Positions 44,069-55,774 of a stretch of DNA of 64,000 nucleotides are shown here, one piece after another. The DNA comes from Pararge aegeria. Its lineage: Eukaryota; Arthropoda; Insecta; Lepidoptera; Nymphalidae. The position numbers and the translations under genes were made by a program. Below the pieces are notes generated by a model. That model worked only from the letters and a program-made list of their open reading frames with translations. It had not been told where the DNA came from and did not search any database. How positions within the stretch are numbered: the stretch's first letter is position 1; the number at the start of each line of letters is the position of its first letter. The stretch is taken from assembly GCF_905163445.1 (NCBI RefSeq), contig NC_053181.1, forward strand, positions 2,914,001 to 2,978,000. The letters run 5' to 3'.

Positions 44069-44691
44069 TTCCTTGAAAAAAAATTTTTAACAATAAAGAA
44101 GCGACTTGGTAAAACAACTGAAATGAAAGAAAAAATATATACTACAACATTTTTAACTCTTTACTTAAAAAAGTTGCAGAATATAATATCTCTTACTTTA
44201 CTTTGAACTTCCACGTATATTAAATTCATTCCTTATATATTATAAATATAAAAAAGCAGAATACAAACAGTAATTAACGAACTCCTGTATTTGTAAATAC
44301 TTGTAATAAAGTATTATATTTGTAACAAAAGATCACTTTAATCAACCCCAATTTATTGGGAGTCATCTACATCGAATCTTTTGTTTGATAGTTAGATTAA
44401 AATCCAATCAAGGAGTCAATTGCTCCAAGAATCTAATAAGAGTAATAAGTATCACTGTCGCAGGATCTAATATTCGTCACTTCACAAAGGGTTTTATTTG
44501 CCAACGACCCTTTCAAGAAATACGTACTTAATACGCCATTTAATAAAAAAATATTTTGTTTTTTAGAATTGAAATATTTTTCGGTTAGGTTTTTATCAAG
44601 CCTAAAAAATAGGTGCTCATACGTAATTTGTTTATTTTACGTTGATATCGTCTTGCGATTCCTAACCACTCAATTTATAGATATTGAATTC
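44069..44691. other. Unrecognised AT-rich stretch
   Basis: No gene or family assigned. Confidence 0.4.
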
Positions 44692-44935
44692 ATGAATGGC
44701 CTTTACCAGTCCACAGCTGGACTAAAGCCTCTCCCAACAGAAGGGTTTGCCCATAACCACTGCGTTGGGCACCAACACATCTGTTGGTAATCGCAGAAGA
44801 TGGTAGTAGTAGCACAGAGGCGGATTCAGCTCGTTCTCCGTTATATTCCGTTGATCGCTTCGTACGACCCCCGAAGGAAGAGGAGTTGATGACAACTTTA
44901 TTCTAATCTATCGTCGCCACACGGCAAAGTATCTA
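44692..44935 (-). repeat. M-type interspersed repeat
   Basis: accagtccacagctggacta, then atctgttggtaatcgcagaa, ttccgttgatcgcttcgtac and tcgtcgccacacggcaaag, a set of segments typical of a lepidopteran repeat. Class unresolved. Confidence 0.5.
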
Positions 44936-45689
44936 TCTATCATCAAAATATGAAATCTGTATGTTTAATCAAAAAACAATCAACTCAATAACAAAACAAA
45001 AAAGATGTAGCTCGATTAGGTACTTTGAAACCAAAAACTTGTATGTTCCTACTATGAGGGTATAAGAAGCGTTTAAAAACTTCAAATAAAACTTAATAAC
45101 AAAGAAACACACAGCCCATTAATAGTAGTAATATGAACGGCTAAAGGTAGTGGACCCACAGATTCTAATATCATTTAATATCAACAACAATTAATTATAC
45201 AAGCAATTAGTGAACCCAAACTAAATTCTAATATAATTTAAATTACAAACATAAATTGTAATACAATTACTCGACAGAGATGCGACAATTTGGATGTGGA
45301 ACAAGAAAGCCTTAACTATATAGCACTGTCGCACAGAAAGTTGGACCTAAATACGAGTCGTCCTAGTTTGAAGTCAGACGCTGGGATGCCAGGCATCTTT
45401 GTTAACTGGGAATGTAAACCTCTTCATAACCCTAGACGTTAGGATCTTTGAAATAATGGAACTATATTAAATCTACTAGATGTGATAATATTATATGTAT
45501 TTGGCGCCTAGACAGTATTCAAGCAACTCTGACATCTTTTGATCCAAAATTTATCTGTGCCTTTATACCCTAAAGGAAACATAATATTGTGCATTAGCCT
45601 CTCGTTTTTTTGTTTCATTGCTTCGTTCAGATACTAATATGATTTTTGATTTGCTATACTACAAAACAGGAGTAAGCCTACACTCAATG
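44936..45689. other. Unrecognised AT-rich stretch
   Basis: No gene or family assigned. Confidence 0.4.
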
Positions 45690-45825
45690 CGAGAGATGGT
45701 TTTATAGAAAAGATGCACCACGGTGCTCTAATGCGGGTTGGTGGGTTTTAACGATTATTATGACATATTAGTGATAATAACCGACGTCTTACGTTCTCCG
45801 AAGCTAGAAATGAATGACGCCAATT
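45690..45825 (-). repeat. S5 SINE fragment
   Basis: gagagatggttttatagaaa, then ctaatgcgggttggtgggtt and taaccgacgtcttacgttct align with 59290-59410. Confidence 0.6.
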
Positions 45826-45999
45826 TGTCAGCTACTAAGAATTTCTTAATAAAAAGTATAAATCTATATGTGAAGAATATACTTAATAATGTAATAAATC
45901 GGTATAATGAGTCTGTCACCCACCACTTTTTTAAACCAGCCAGTGCTGATATCTCTAATCTTTTAAAAATACGATGAATATTTATCAAACACTCAATAC

Positions 46000-46870
46000 C
46001 AAATGGCTTGTTCAACTTAAAAGCTAATAGGCATATAAATACAGCAATATTTATGCATTGTACTTTATAACCGTATGGTGACATTGGCAGCCAAATGAAC
46101 TGCGGACAGCTGCCTGATATATTCCCATTACATTTTGAGATAACGGAGAAATAAATTATGGTATCGGGAAATATAACCAGGTAATGTATATTGTATGCAA
46201 AATTAGAGAACTCAATTTCGTGTTGTAACGGATATTTAAATATTTTTGATGTAATAAAGTAAACTATCAGAAACGTGAAATTCAGATATGTTATAAATCA
46301 CCTCGTTTATCCAGACCAAAGTTTATATACACTAAAAATCAGCGAACGAATAAAACATAATAAATGCAGCAATAAAGGTGTATCGCGCTTGACAATTGTA
46401 TCGTGACTCTGGCAGCCAAATGAACTGTGGACAGCTGTCTGATACGAGCCCATTACAGTTGGAGATAACAGAACAATAAATGACGGTATCGGGAAATATA
46501 ATGTGGGAGTTGTTGTTTCATATGTAAGGAAAAAATTAATTTTCCAAAACAATTATTTTAGTATTTTTGATGCAAAGCAAATTATCAAAAACGAGAAATT
46601 CAGGTACGTATGAAAAACCTTAGGTTTCCATAAAGGATATACGATCAATAACAAATAATCTGGATATGTTTTAAAATACCTCGTATGTTCAGATCAAAGT
46701 TAATGGGCAGTTATAATAAATGAAGCAATAAACGTGCGTGGACAATCGTATCGTGACTCTGGCAGCCAAATAAACTGTGGACAGCTGCCCGATACATGCC
46801 TATTACAGTTGGAGATAACAGAACAATAAATTATGGTATTGGGAAATATAACGTCATGCATTTTTGATGC
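46000..46870. repeat. Satellite-like array, units of about 324-350 bp
   Basis: The segment gactctggcagccaaatgaa, followed by ctgtggacagctg and 'gagataacagaacaataaat', starts near 46080, 46404 and 46754. Sequence between them also aligns (tatcagaaacgtgaaattca / tatcaaaaacgagaaattca). Two full units and one partial. Confidence 0.8.
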
Positions 46871-47714
46871 CATTTCATTGAGCCTAATCAGTTTATTATT
46901 TTGTAATGTAAAGCTTCTTACAGCAAAGTCGTTTTTAGATAAAAGACCAAAAATAACTACCCAGATAAGTTGTAAAACACCTCCATCTGCCGAACATAGA
47001 AACAGAAATAGTATTTATACGCTTGAATTTGTCTATAAAATGTAATTAAAAATAACTTATCTTGTATCAACATATTCTACCAGTTACCACTACACTTCTA
47101 CCACTTAAAAATTCAGTCAATGAAAAATTGAATTTACTTAACACAATGTCACAGATTATTGACCGGTTAATCGTGGAAAATACAACGCTAGCTTTATTCT
47201 TTATAGTAGAAAAAGCTTAAAATCAAAAATGTTATTTTGCTACATTGCAGAGCAATAAATAATACGTCGACCGGTCATTGCATAATAAACGTACCTACTA
47301 TTATCAAATTAATATATTTATACGTTTCATTTCAAGCTACGATGAGAAAGTGCGATGGAAAAATTTTCGTTGTCTAGCACTTGGCTAGTTTTTTTTACTG
47401 CGATTAAAAATAAGTTAAATACCTAAAAAGAGTTTTATTTCTAAAAGTTTACGTAAAAACGCTAGAACCAAGCATTCCTATAGAAGTCGATTAAACAGAT
47501 ATGCAAAAAATAAATACCAATCTAAAATCCATTCAACAAACAATAGATCCGATATCCGTGGGCGAAACGCTTTACAGAATTGATCGAATCGATAATAGAA
47601 TTTGTAACTGATCTACGTTGGCTATTGTAATATAACTAACTACTAAAAGTTAAGCGAGTACTAGATAAAAGCAGGCGACCTTACGAAATAGTTTTTGATT
47701 TTATTATTTTTATA
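46871..47714. other. Unrecognised AT-rich stretch
   Basis: No gene or family assigned. Confidence 0.4.
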
Positions 47715-47890
47715 CAGAACAAGTCGCGAAGTTGGACGTTGGTGGGGTCCCGAGGTGTTGTAATGGCGACGTCCGATAAACGCAGCGTTGGTAGACCCCA
47801 ACATCAAACCAGTCGCAGAGAGCCGCTGGACCCAAGCGGTACAAGACCTTGGGTTGGGTTGGGTTGGTACTCCCTACAAAAGACCTAGCA
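47715..47890 (+). pseudogene. RTE-like LINE C-terminus remnant
   Basis: cgacgtccgataaacgcagc, then 'ggtagaccccaacatcaaacc' and agccgctggacccaagcggt correspond to the stretch encoding GKRS.GRPP..W and SRW.QA in the 53740 copy. Frames are broken. Confidence 0.6.
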
Positions 47891-47934
47891 TTTTTCTATC
47901 TGTCATCTATTTAAATACAGATATATTTACATTT

Positions 47935-48385
47935 GGTTTAATTTTATGCAATTTAACCTTTCTGTTGTTTTGTTATTACAGGCACATGAGAATTAACACC
48001 TACGCCACAGCTTGTTGAAAATTGAAATATACTTATGCACCCTTCAACAGTCTTTCGTTATTCGGTTACACGTTGTATGAACCGCGGAAACCACGAAAGT
48101 TTGCATTCATTATTTCTTCAATTTCCCACTGTTGTTGACTTTTTATATTAAGTTAACTGAACATCACCTGAGGATGCTGGTGTCGGAGCAAAACGTGTGA
48201 AGTTTCGAAGATCCGTTTGGGCGGTGTATATTAACACCTACGAGCTACGCCACGGCTTGTTGATGGGCACATGGTGGCAAGTTACAGGACGTGTTCCTTG
48301 CATTTCCCGCGAAATGTTGCTCCGTTTATAGGCGATAGTTTTCTACTTACCATCAATCGGGTGGGCCATTTGCTTGGTCCGTCAA
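47935..48385 (+). repeat. D repeat split by an E insertion
   Basis: 47980-48018 (ggcacatgagaattaacacc) and 48230-48385 (gcttgttgatgggcacatgg, ttaccatcaatcgggtggg) form one D copy. The interruption is E. Confidence 0.7.
48019..48229 (-). mobile_element. E insertion with long target duplication
   Basis: The 211-bp insert runs from aaattgaaatatacttatgc to gtttgggcggtgtat. Host D sequence attaacacctacg...cttgttga (27 bp, 47992-48018) is repeated after it at 48230-48263, where 7 extra bp (agctacg) are present. The insert holds a decayed hammerhead-like motif at 48168-48200 (ctgagga, then cggagc followed by aaaac instead of gaaac). Confidence 0.65.
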
Positions 48386-48483
48386 TCTTTAGTAATATTA
48401 TAAATGTTAACGATCTACTCGTAACCAAGCAACCAATCTACCTGATTTTTGGCATAGAGTTAGTTGAAAGCATTAGCATAAAG

Positions 48484-48645
48484 TAAAAGTCAAAGTCAAA
48501 TATTTCTTTATTCAAATAGGCACATACATGGCACTTTTGATAACTGAAGCGTCGAGGGTTCCAAACGCGCCCTGGTCTAAGAAGAAGCCCTCAACAGACT
48601 TAGCCGGTTGTTTTTTTTTTGTTATCACTATCTCAAATTATCATT
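48484..48645 (-). repeat. L-type LINE 3' UTR fragment
   Basis: gtcaaatatttctttattca, then gtcgagggttccaaacgcgc and agcccacaac-like sequence, as at 17340-17560. Confidence 0.65.
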
Positions 48646-49189
48646 TTAAAAAATTCAAATTCAAATAAGGCTAGGCATAGGCTTTCTATCCCAGGAAAAC
48701 AAACGGTTTCCACGGGATTAAGCGAACGAAGAGAGCTGGCAACAGCTATTTATTACTATAGAAAAAAACTCTGTGTTCCAGGACCATCGCAGTAAGTACC
48801 TACTTGCAAAAGAACACTGCAACGCTGATTTTCAGTAAATTTTGTGGGTAATGATCAACGATTAATATTCGGACCGATTTGCTTTTATTCGTGAACAACG
48901 TTTCGGTAACTGGTACATTAACAATGCCAAATCCGATCCCCGCTAGATGGAGCTGCCGTGCGTGCAACAAGACTTCGCACTCTACTGGGAGCGGCCAAAT
49001 GGGAATATGGACCAAATGAAGAATAATCCGCTTCGCCCACTCTCGCTGAAGTGGGCTTACTTTGATAGCTGATCTATCATTTTACTATCACTGGGGCCTT
49101 TCTCTTATTGCCTAAAGCAGTATTACTGGATAGAAGTAGGTGTTACTTTGCGGAATTCCATGATATATTATGAAAATTAATCGAAGTTC
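48646..49189. other. Unrecognised stretch
   Basis: 48940-48975 is GC-richer. The minus frame 48800-49015 has no domain resemblance. Confidence 0.35.
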
Positions 49190-49255
49190 GAGGATCGAAT
49201 TCGGTCCCTCCGGAAGTGAGCCAAAACCCTCACCACTAGGATTTCACCCTTATAT
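49190..49255 (-). repeat. S1 SINE head
   Basis: cgaggatcgaattcggtccc, then ccaaaaccctcaccactagg: a reversed tRNA-like head only. Confidence 0.5.
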
Positions 49256-49384
49256 AAAACGTGTAAATGAAAACCGAAATATGCCTTCACAGGCTTTACA
49301 GCTAGATTGTTTACGATTATAGATATTAAGTATAACAATGCCAGTTTTTACTGAATAAAATAAGATACAGCCCTAACATAACAA

Positions 49385-49850
49385 GCAAAATTAAAATCAA
49401 GGGAGTCACTTTATTCGTTACGTCGCGTAGCGTAGGTACTATTTCTTCAATAGGGTTGACATAAATAAAAACTTTTTGAAGTAGTTTGTATGGAAAAAGT
49501 AATATGCTTCTTCTGTTTTAATATTTTTACAGGGTGGTGCCTTATGAAATATACTTATGGACCCTTCAATAGTATTTGGTAATTCGGTTACACGTTGTAT
49601 AAACCGCGGAAACCACGAAAATGTCGTACACATTTTCGTGGTTTCGTGGCAACAGTCTTTCGTTATTCGGTTACACGTTGTATGAAACGCGGAAACCACG
49701 AAAGTTTGCACGGTGCAATTCATAATTTCTTCTATTTCACACTGTTGTTGGCTTTATATATTACGTTAACTGAACATCACCTGAGGATGCTGGTGTCGGA
49801 GCAAAACGTATGAAGTTTCGAATATCTGTTTGGCTGGTGTATAATGCAAA
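49385..49850 (-). repeat. Longest E copy, with local duplication
   Basis: Runs from agcaaaattaaaatcaaggg to 'gtttggctggtgtata', the same right end as the 48019 insert. A perfect hairpin at 49610-49624 / 49630-49644 (aaaccacgaaaatgt, loop cgtac) sits between two direct copies (attcggttacacgttgtat at 49581 and 49663). A decayed hammerhead-like motif lies at 49781-49810. Confidence 0.7.
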
Positions 49851-49950
49851 AAAATATAGATTGTACCCACAGCGCAAACAATAATTTTCCTGGTATTTGG
49901 ATGATAGCAAAATAGGTATTATGCTCATTAAAAATAAAATATAATATAAA

Positions 49951-50262
49951 CTAGCTGTTGCCCGCGACTTCGTCTGCGTTTGATTTTGTTTTTAAAGCAT
50001 TCAGTTTCGCTAAGCCTTAAATTAGTATAGTAGTATTATATATATATAACATGTGACTGTCAATTAATTATAGAAAAATAATTTGCAATAAAATAAAATT
50101 GCGACTATAATTAAAAATCTAAACTATCTATAACTATATCTCTTAAGTTGGAAAAGACTGCTCACGGTGTGCCAATTTAATTTAAAATCGGTTAAGTAGT
50201 TTAGGAGTCCATCGCGGACAAACATCGTGACAAGAGATTTATATATATTAAGATATACTATT
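49951..50262 (+). repeat. Insect repeat of the CCCGCGACTTCGTC type
   Basis: actagctgttgcccgcgact start, 'ctgctcacggtgtgcca', then 'tcggttaagtagtttagg' and a ttatatatattaagat end. 312 bp, non-coding. Class unresolved. Confidence 0.65.
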
Positions 50263-50704
50263 ATGGTGATCGTTATACATATTTAGATTAATTGATTTTA
50301 AGTGTTTTTGCTACGCATACTTTAGTTTTCATACTTGTGTTATTATACAAAAATATTTTCAGTACTTTTTAGTATAAATAATAATTTATTACGTACTTTA
50401 GTACACTAAACAGTACTGAATAGGTACACACAAGTAACAAAAGATCAGCAGTTTATCAGTCCTAAGAAAAATCTACCTGTAGCACGATTTTGCACTTGAG
50501 ATAGCCATTACTTAACTGACCGTCAAAATAATTAATTGATTGCCTAAACAAATGAGAATTGATCGGTTCCAACGAATCACCGATAGTAATCTCATCCGTC
50601 AATTTATTTTTATCTTTATTGGTGAAGTAGGTACACACTGTGTACTACACAGATAAGATATAATCAGGTTTCGAGGATAAAAATGTTTGCCAATCTATTA
50701 CTAA
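50263..50704. other. Unrecognised AT-rich stretch
   Basis: No gene or family assigned. Confidence 0.4.
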
Positions 50705-50795
50705 AATGCAGATATTGCCCCACCGGAGATCGAACCCTGGACCTCATTTGTAAGATCACACCGCCACCACTGCGCCAGGGAGGTCGTCGTTTCGG
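50705..50795 (-). repeat. S3 SINE head
   Basis: ccaccggagatcgaaccctg, then ccaccactgcgccagggagg: a reversed tRNA-like head with a clear B-box. The frame at 50683-50943 runs through it and is not a gene. Confidence 0.65.
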
Positions 50796-51289
50796 TAAAA
50801 GTAAACAATACCTTCAGCCTCTTATTAAACACATTAATATCACATTTACGAAGTATGTCACTTTGCTTGTAAATAAACGAAAGCTGTATAGTGCGTGTAC
50901 AAGGTTTCGCACTCTGACATTAATGATAAATGCGGTCCTGTGAAAGATCCGTATGAAGAATTATCCCTTTCAGTCAATGTTTGAGTTTCGTTGAGTGCCG
51001 CCATTTTATTATCACATCCATCATAGGCCGAGAATCAAGATATACCTACTAACATCTCCTGATAACAAAATGGCCGATAGTAAAATCCAGTTTTTGAAGT
51101 TATACTTGTTTAGATTAAAAAGTAGGTACATCCATATATTTAAATATAAATTCATTTTTTTTTCTAATAAATTATTAGACGAAACTTTTACTCTATATAG
51201 TTATTTATATAAAAGTATGTGGCCCAAAGTAGAATTAATATAGAAAGATATAAGAAAAAAGCTTTACATATAAATGAAATATCTAACTG
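50796..51289. other. Unrecognised AT-rich stretch
   Basis: No gene or family assigned. Confidence 0.4.
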
Positions 51290-51425
51290 TTTTGTAGGGA
51301 CTTCAAAATCCACGGCTCTGGGCCGCTTGTTTACAGCGGCTTCTAGCGACTTACTTGATGTCGACTGACCACCTCGTTGGGGACGACCTGCGACTTTCCA
51401 TCCATCATTCATCTTTGGATGTAAA
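51290..51425 (-). pseudogene. RTE-like LINE C-terminus remnant
   Basis: The minus frame reads GWKVAGRPQRGGQSTSSKSL then VDFEVPTK, parallel to the GRPP...DFGTP portion of the 53740 copy. Confidence 0.5.
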
Positions 51426-51889
51426 AAGACAAGCAAGATAAAATAGAGCCTACATGTGTAAAACTATTTGGAGCTAGAACTAGTCGCGCCATATTCCTCT
51501 GCATCTGATTCCCACAAAAGATCAGAGGCCGTCTGTTGTCAAAGCGTTGCGGCATACCATAAAGAGTGCAAACGACTTTACCATTCCATAAAGATACATG
51601 AGTATGAGTCGTAAAGCACATTTACTAATGAAGTAAAGTAGTAAAGTAATGGATTCATGCTGCCAACCAACATTTGAAAATTTTACAGATGCCAGCTCGA
51701 GCGTTTATATTACGTACACCACCTTATCACTGGACTAGGTGAACAAAAGGACTTTAGTATGTACGACGTAATTTATTTACTGTTTTTTATTTTATTATTT
51801 TGTGCTAAATATATATAATAATAAATACTAGTATTTATAGCCGATATATTTGTATTAGTTTTTTTTTTTCATATCTCCTACGCGAAAAC
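51426..51889. other. Unrecognised stretch
   Basis: No gene or family is assigned. 51790-51860 is very AT-rich. Confidence 0.4.
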
Positions 51890-52090
51890 GACGGGGTGTT
51901 CCCTGCCCTTTGATTTCTGTTTTCTTATAACAATAAGTTTGAAGTGTCTTTCTGTGGCATCGTAACCGATTTTGATTTTGTTTTTTTTTTTTTTTGTTTA
52001 AAAGGGTAATTAGTCGAGCATGATCTTAACTATGTGTGTAAAAAAACCGGCACATGGCGGCGACCCCACAAAATGGCTGATAACCTATTT
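51890..52090 (+). repeat. J repeat
   Basis: ctacgcgaaaacgacggggt, then gaagtgtctttctgtggcat and cgtaaccgattttgattttg with a T run, then tgatcttaactatg and acaaaatggctgat. Confidence 0.6.
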
Positions 52091-52189
52091 TTTAAAACCC
52101 TTCCCTTCCCTAAACTTCCCTAAACCGTCTGCTTAAAGTCTTGACTGCGGAACAAATCTTTGCGGTCTTGAAAGCAAAAAATATAAAAT

Positions 52190-52830
52190 ACACTACGACA
52201 ATACCCACACCGCCATCTAGCCCCAAAGTAAGCGTAGCTTGTGTTATGGGTGCTACGATGACTGACGAATGTTTTTTTTTTTTGTATAACAAGCGTACCC
52301 AGCCCGCTTCGCCAGGCTAGATTTTACTTTATTTTATTTAAACAATAAACTAACATCATTAAATTTTTAATTTAAGTCTCATAATATATTAAATCATTTA
52401 TTTCTCCGTATTCATTCTCTTCTATTCTCTTCTCGTGCGGGTGAACATCATTATCTACACCCATGTACACCCAACAATAGAATATCATCATAGTAAATAA
52501 AAGCTGTATTTGACAGTTTGACAGTTCAAAAATAGGAGTGCTCCGATCGTCACCAAACTTTACAGGATTGCTCGCCAGGTTAATCCGGAGATTCCCTGAA
52601 AGTTTTATTGAAATCGGTCCAGCCGTTTCGGAGCCTATACGGAACATACCCACACACTTTATCTTTTATATATATATATATAAAAGATAGATAGATAAAC
52701 ATAAATACTGATAAAATACATATAAACTCCCGGACACTGAAAAACATTTATGTTCATCACACAAACATTTTCCAATTGTGGGAATCAAACCCACGGCCTT
52801 TGACTCAGAAAGCAGGGTCGCTGCCAAAAA
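52190..52830 (-). repeat. S2 SINE split by another repeat
   Basis: 52190-52278 (actacgacaatacccacacc, agcgtagcttgtgttatggg) and 52690-52830 (acactgaaaaacatttatgt, gtgggaatcaaacccacggc) are the two ends of one reversed S2. Confidence 0.75.
52293..52685 (+). repeat. Repeat nested in S2
   Basis: gtacccagcccgcttcgcca start, 'aaactttacaggattgctcg', then 'atcggtccagccgtttcgga' and a (TA)n tail at 52668-52683. Same layout as 49951-50262. Confidence 0.65.
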
Positions 52831-52894
52831 ATAACTAATATGGGTTATCCTCCTCCAACTGCTTTTCTACAATGCGAGCGTTTGTTACACCAGT

Positions 52895-53135
52895 ACCTAC
52901 ACCCAGATCTTTAGTGTACGTGTCGGATGATATCGTCATTCGATGTGTACTCAGTTATGTGCGTTTTGATACCGGCTCAAGTTTCAGCTGCAGAATTTCA
53001 GTGGAGCGATTTAATATAAAATTCCTTAGAGCTTCAAAGAAAGTACGATATGGAAGATTTTAAACTAAGATTTTCGTGTTTAAACAACATTTCTTAAATA
53101 TAGTTCAATGGTCGTGGTAACGACGGGACTGCGTA
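52895..53135 (+). repeat. K repeat copy
   Basis: ctaagattttcgtgtttaaa, then aacatttcttaaatatagtt and 'cgtggtaacgacgggactg'. A partial inverse of this core recurs at 53226-53250. Confidence 0.55.
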
Positions 53136-53739
53136 GGTAAGAGATGCCAAGTTGGATGTCAAGGGCAGTATCAGACAATCCATAAAACTGGGTCTAAATA
53201 TCCAAAAATATTATCGTGCTATGTACCCGTTGAACTATATTAAAGAAACGGACGATATATTTACCAATTACAAAATCGAAAAAGATTTTACCTTTTTTTT
53301 ATTTACCCGTTTTACTTTGAGGCTTTTAATACATGCCAGCGTAACCTAACCCAAAAAAAATTTACAGTTACTCGTGTGCACATGTTGAATACCCTTCTGT
53401 CTCCGAGAAACATTTGATGGACTGGTATTTTCAATGTCAAATACCTCGTATAGATATGCCTACTTTTCAAACACTTGTAAATTTACGCGACACTGAATCT
53501 GCAATGTTAATTAAAAGTTAACAAAAACAATGTATATTACTATGCACCGTTTTAAAACATAAGTACGACCTTCAACCAGCCCATACCAGTCTGATTATAT
53601 ATTGAGTTCACGATTTGAACTACTCTGCTGTCCTGCAGATGAAAAAGGCGACTTTTTGACATTTAAGTAAAACTGATTTTTAGAGTTGTTGTATTACTAC
53701 CTGTTTCATAAAATTCCGCCACTTTAAGTAACTTTAACT
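53136..53739. other. Unrecognised stretch
   Basis: No gene or family assigned beyond the inverse K core at 53226. Confidence 0.35.
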
Positions 53740-54062
53740 GTGATCAAATCAGGAATGAGGAGATCCGTAGAACGACCAGAGTTACCGACATAGCTCAGCG
53801 AGTCGCAAAACTGAAGTGGAAATGGGCGGGGCACATCGCTCGGAGAACCAATGGACGTTAGGGTTCCAAGGTGCCGGAATGGCGACCCCGCACAGGTAAA
53901 CGCAGCTTTGGTCGACCCCCAACGACGTGGACCGACGACGTCAAGCGAGTTGCTGTTAGCCGCTGGAAACAAGCGGCCCGACACCGTGGATTTCGGAACT
54001 CCTTACAGATACCTATGTCCAGCAGTGGACTTCAATCGGTTGAAGTGATGATGATGAAGTAA
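53740..54062 (+). pseudogene. RTE-like LINE, best-preserved 3' end
   Basis: One continuous plus frame reads RNEEIRRTRVTDIAQRVAKL, then KWKWAGHIARRTNGR, one stop (TAG near 53860) where relatives have Trp, then EWRPRTGKRSFGRP, WTDDVKRVAVSRW and onward to a 3' end in (TGATGA)n. The single nonsense change and intact frame suggest a fairly recent, 5'-truncated insertion. The ORF calls at 53851 and 53871 are parts of it. Confidence 0.8.
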
Positions 54063-54093
54063 TTTTCTATTTCCGCATCAGTGCTGGAGTGCT

Positions 54094-54279
54094 ATGTATG
54101 GAAGAATCACAACAAAAATGATAAGCAAAACCTATTCAAGTGTTAATTCTGACTTCGGCAGTGTATTATTCATGGAAGTCGCCGAGTATGTATTGTTCGA
54201 CTCCCTAATCTTCGCCGACCTATTCGGTGCGGCTGTGGTGTACTCCACTGTCAGTTACAAATTGTTTCGGCAAGATTAA
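54094..54279 (+). CDS. Hypothetical ORF, 61 codons
   Basis: ATG to TAA, starting right after the RTE tail. The second half uses GC-rich third positions (gccgagtatgtattgttcga..., gtggtgtactccactgtcag), unlike the AT-rich chance frames elsewhere. The protein section MEVAEYVLFDSLIFADLFGA is hydrophobic but matches no family I know. It could be a host exon, an exapted fragment or chance. Confidence 0.2.
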   Translation: MYGRITTKMISKTYSSVNSDFGSVLFMEVAEYVLFDSLIFADLFGAAVVYSTVSYKLFRQD

Positions 54280-54697
54280 TAGTGGGCCAGGTCACACGTG
54301 TTAAGTGATTGTAGCTCTTGCCGAACAAATATCCGAGAATGTGATTATCATTCCACGAAACTGTATTAAAGTTTGCAAACTTTGCTTACTTCTGTTGTGT
54401 TTAATTTGCGACCATCACCACGGATGAAATCTATACTGAGAGGAGCAAATTTAAAAAAGAAGGAAGAAAAAAGTTGTGCGCCTACGTCTTGAGTGCCAGT
54501 ATCATTTAATTATTTTGTATATATTGTCATAATAATCATAATATATTGTCTTTAAAACGAAGTAAATATGAATTAGTGAACGTGAAAGCAGAGCTTGAAA
54601 TTGTTTCGTAATAACTGGTTTTATTTAGGCTAAATAAGTCTTATTATTTCGATTTTGGAACGATATAGCAAACCACTCTTTAATTTGTTTCTTTCAG

Positions 54698-54831
54698 GGG
54701 TATACGGGTCAAACACATCGAAATGCAAGCCCAAGCGTACCAACCACCCTCCGCCGCGTTGCTTAGTGCCGAATCGAACACGAGCAGTCAATCAACCCAG
54801 TCAGCGCTCACAAAAGGAATTCACTAATTAA
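54698..54831 (+). CDS. Candidate terminal exon
   Basis: A good 3' splice acceptor (ttgtttctttcag, ending 54697) precedes a GC-richer segment open in two frames for 42-43 codons. One ends TAA at 54825-54827 (contains QAQAYQPPSAALLSAESN); the other ends TAA at 54829-54831 (contains SKCKPKRTNHPPPRC). No donor-side partner exon is identified. The product is unknown. Confidence 0.3.
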
Positions 54832-55774
54832 TGAATTTCGTCCCCCGATACTGTTCCCAAATACTAACCGGTTAAAGCGAACTATTTACGAACTAAATTC
54901 GTATTATTTATTTTGTTTTAAAAATGTAACGTGTCCCTTATACGACGCCAAATTATTCCCACTACACCGCTTCACACTATGCCGCTCTGCGCTTTGACTT
55001 GATTGCCACCACGCTTCGTGTACTAAAAATTGATAAAACCTTTTAATGATAGGCTTATTTTTCGTGTCATACTTTGACTTTACCTATTATACGAATGGCT
55101 AACTAAAAGAATGGATGAATTATATACCAAAGGGGTAGTTCTTATAAGAATTAATAGTTTTGACAAAACATACCCTATAGATATTGTGCAATGGATTTAG
55201 TCAACCGTAACTCTTTAAGTTTTCGTGTTATTCAAGTAAATTTTCCAAGTCATAGCGCCGGAATTAGCCTCTCAGTTTGTATCTTATTAGACAAAAGAAA
55301 TTCCAAAGGGAAGCGGAAAATCTCTGAGCTTCATTTGGTAAATAACCTTCATAAACACTGCGTTATCTTGATAAAATAGACCCTTTTGATGAGGCGTTGA
55401 CTTTTACTTCTTTAAATTACTTTGTGTACAATGCACCTAATTAAGAATTTGAGATGTTTATCGCAAAAACAAATTAGATCTGTTGGACTCTTGGATGGTT
55501 GGTGATCCATCATGTACTGTTACTTATGTCATATAGGCGAAAGTGTGTTTTTGTATCGTCCTTCTTTCACGCAGCGACGGAGCAAGAATGTCAAATAATA
55601 ATCAAAAAGTATGAAAGGAATCTAATCCGAAATCTTCACGTGTTAGATTGGATTTAGTAGTGCTATGCTTTCTTACTCTTCCCTTTTGGTAAGGGTAGCA
55701 TTACTAAATTAATCTGCCATCTGAAGACTTTCAATTAGATTGATTATTAACACCGAGCGCTAATTTATGTACCA
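54832..55774. other. Unassigned stretch
   Basis: 54930-55020 is slightly GC-richer. The 55191-55379 frame lacks domain resemblance. Confidence 0.35.

Noticed and set aside
50683..50943. 86-codon plus ORF with a Cys-containing start
   Set aside because: Its centre is the reversed tRNA-like head of S3, so the reading frame is incidental.
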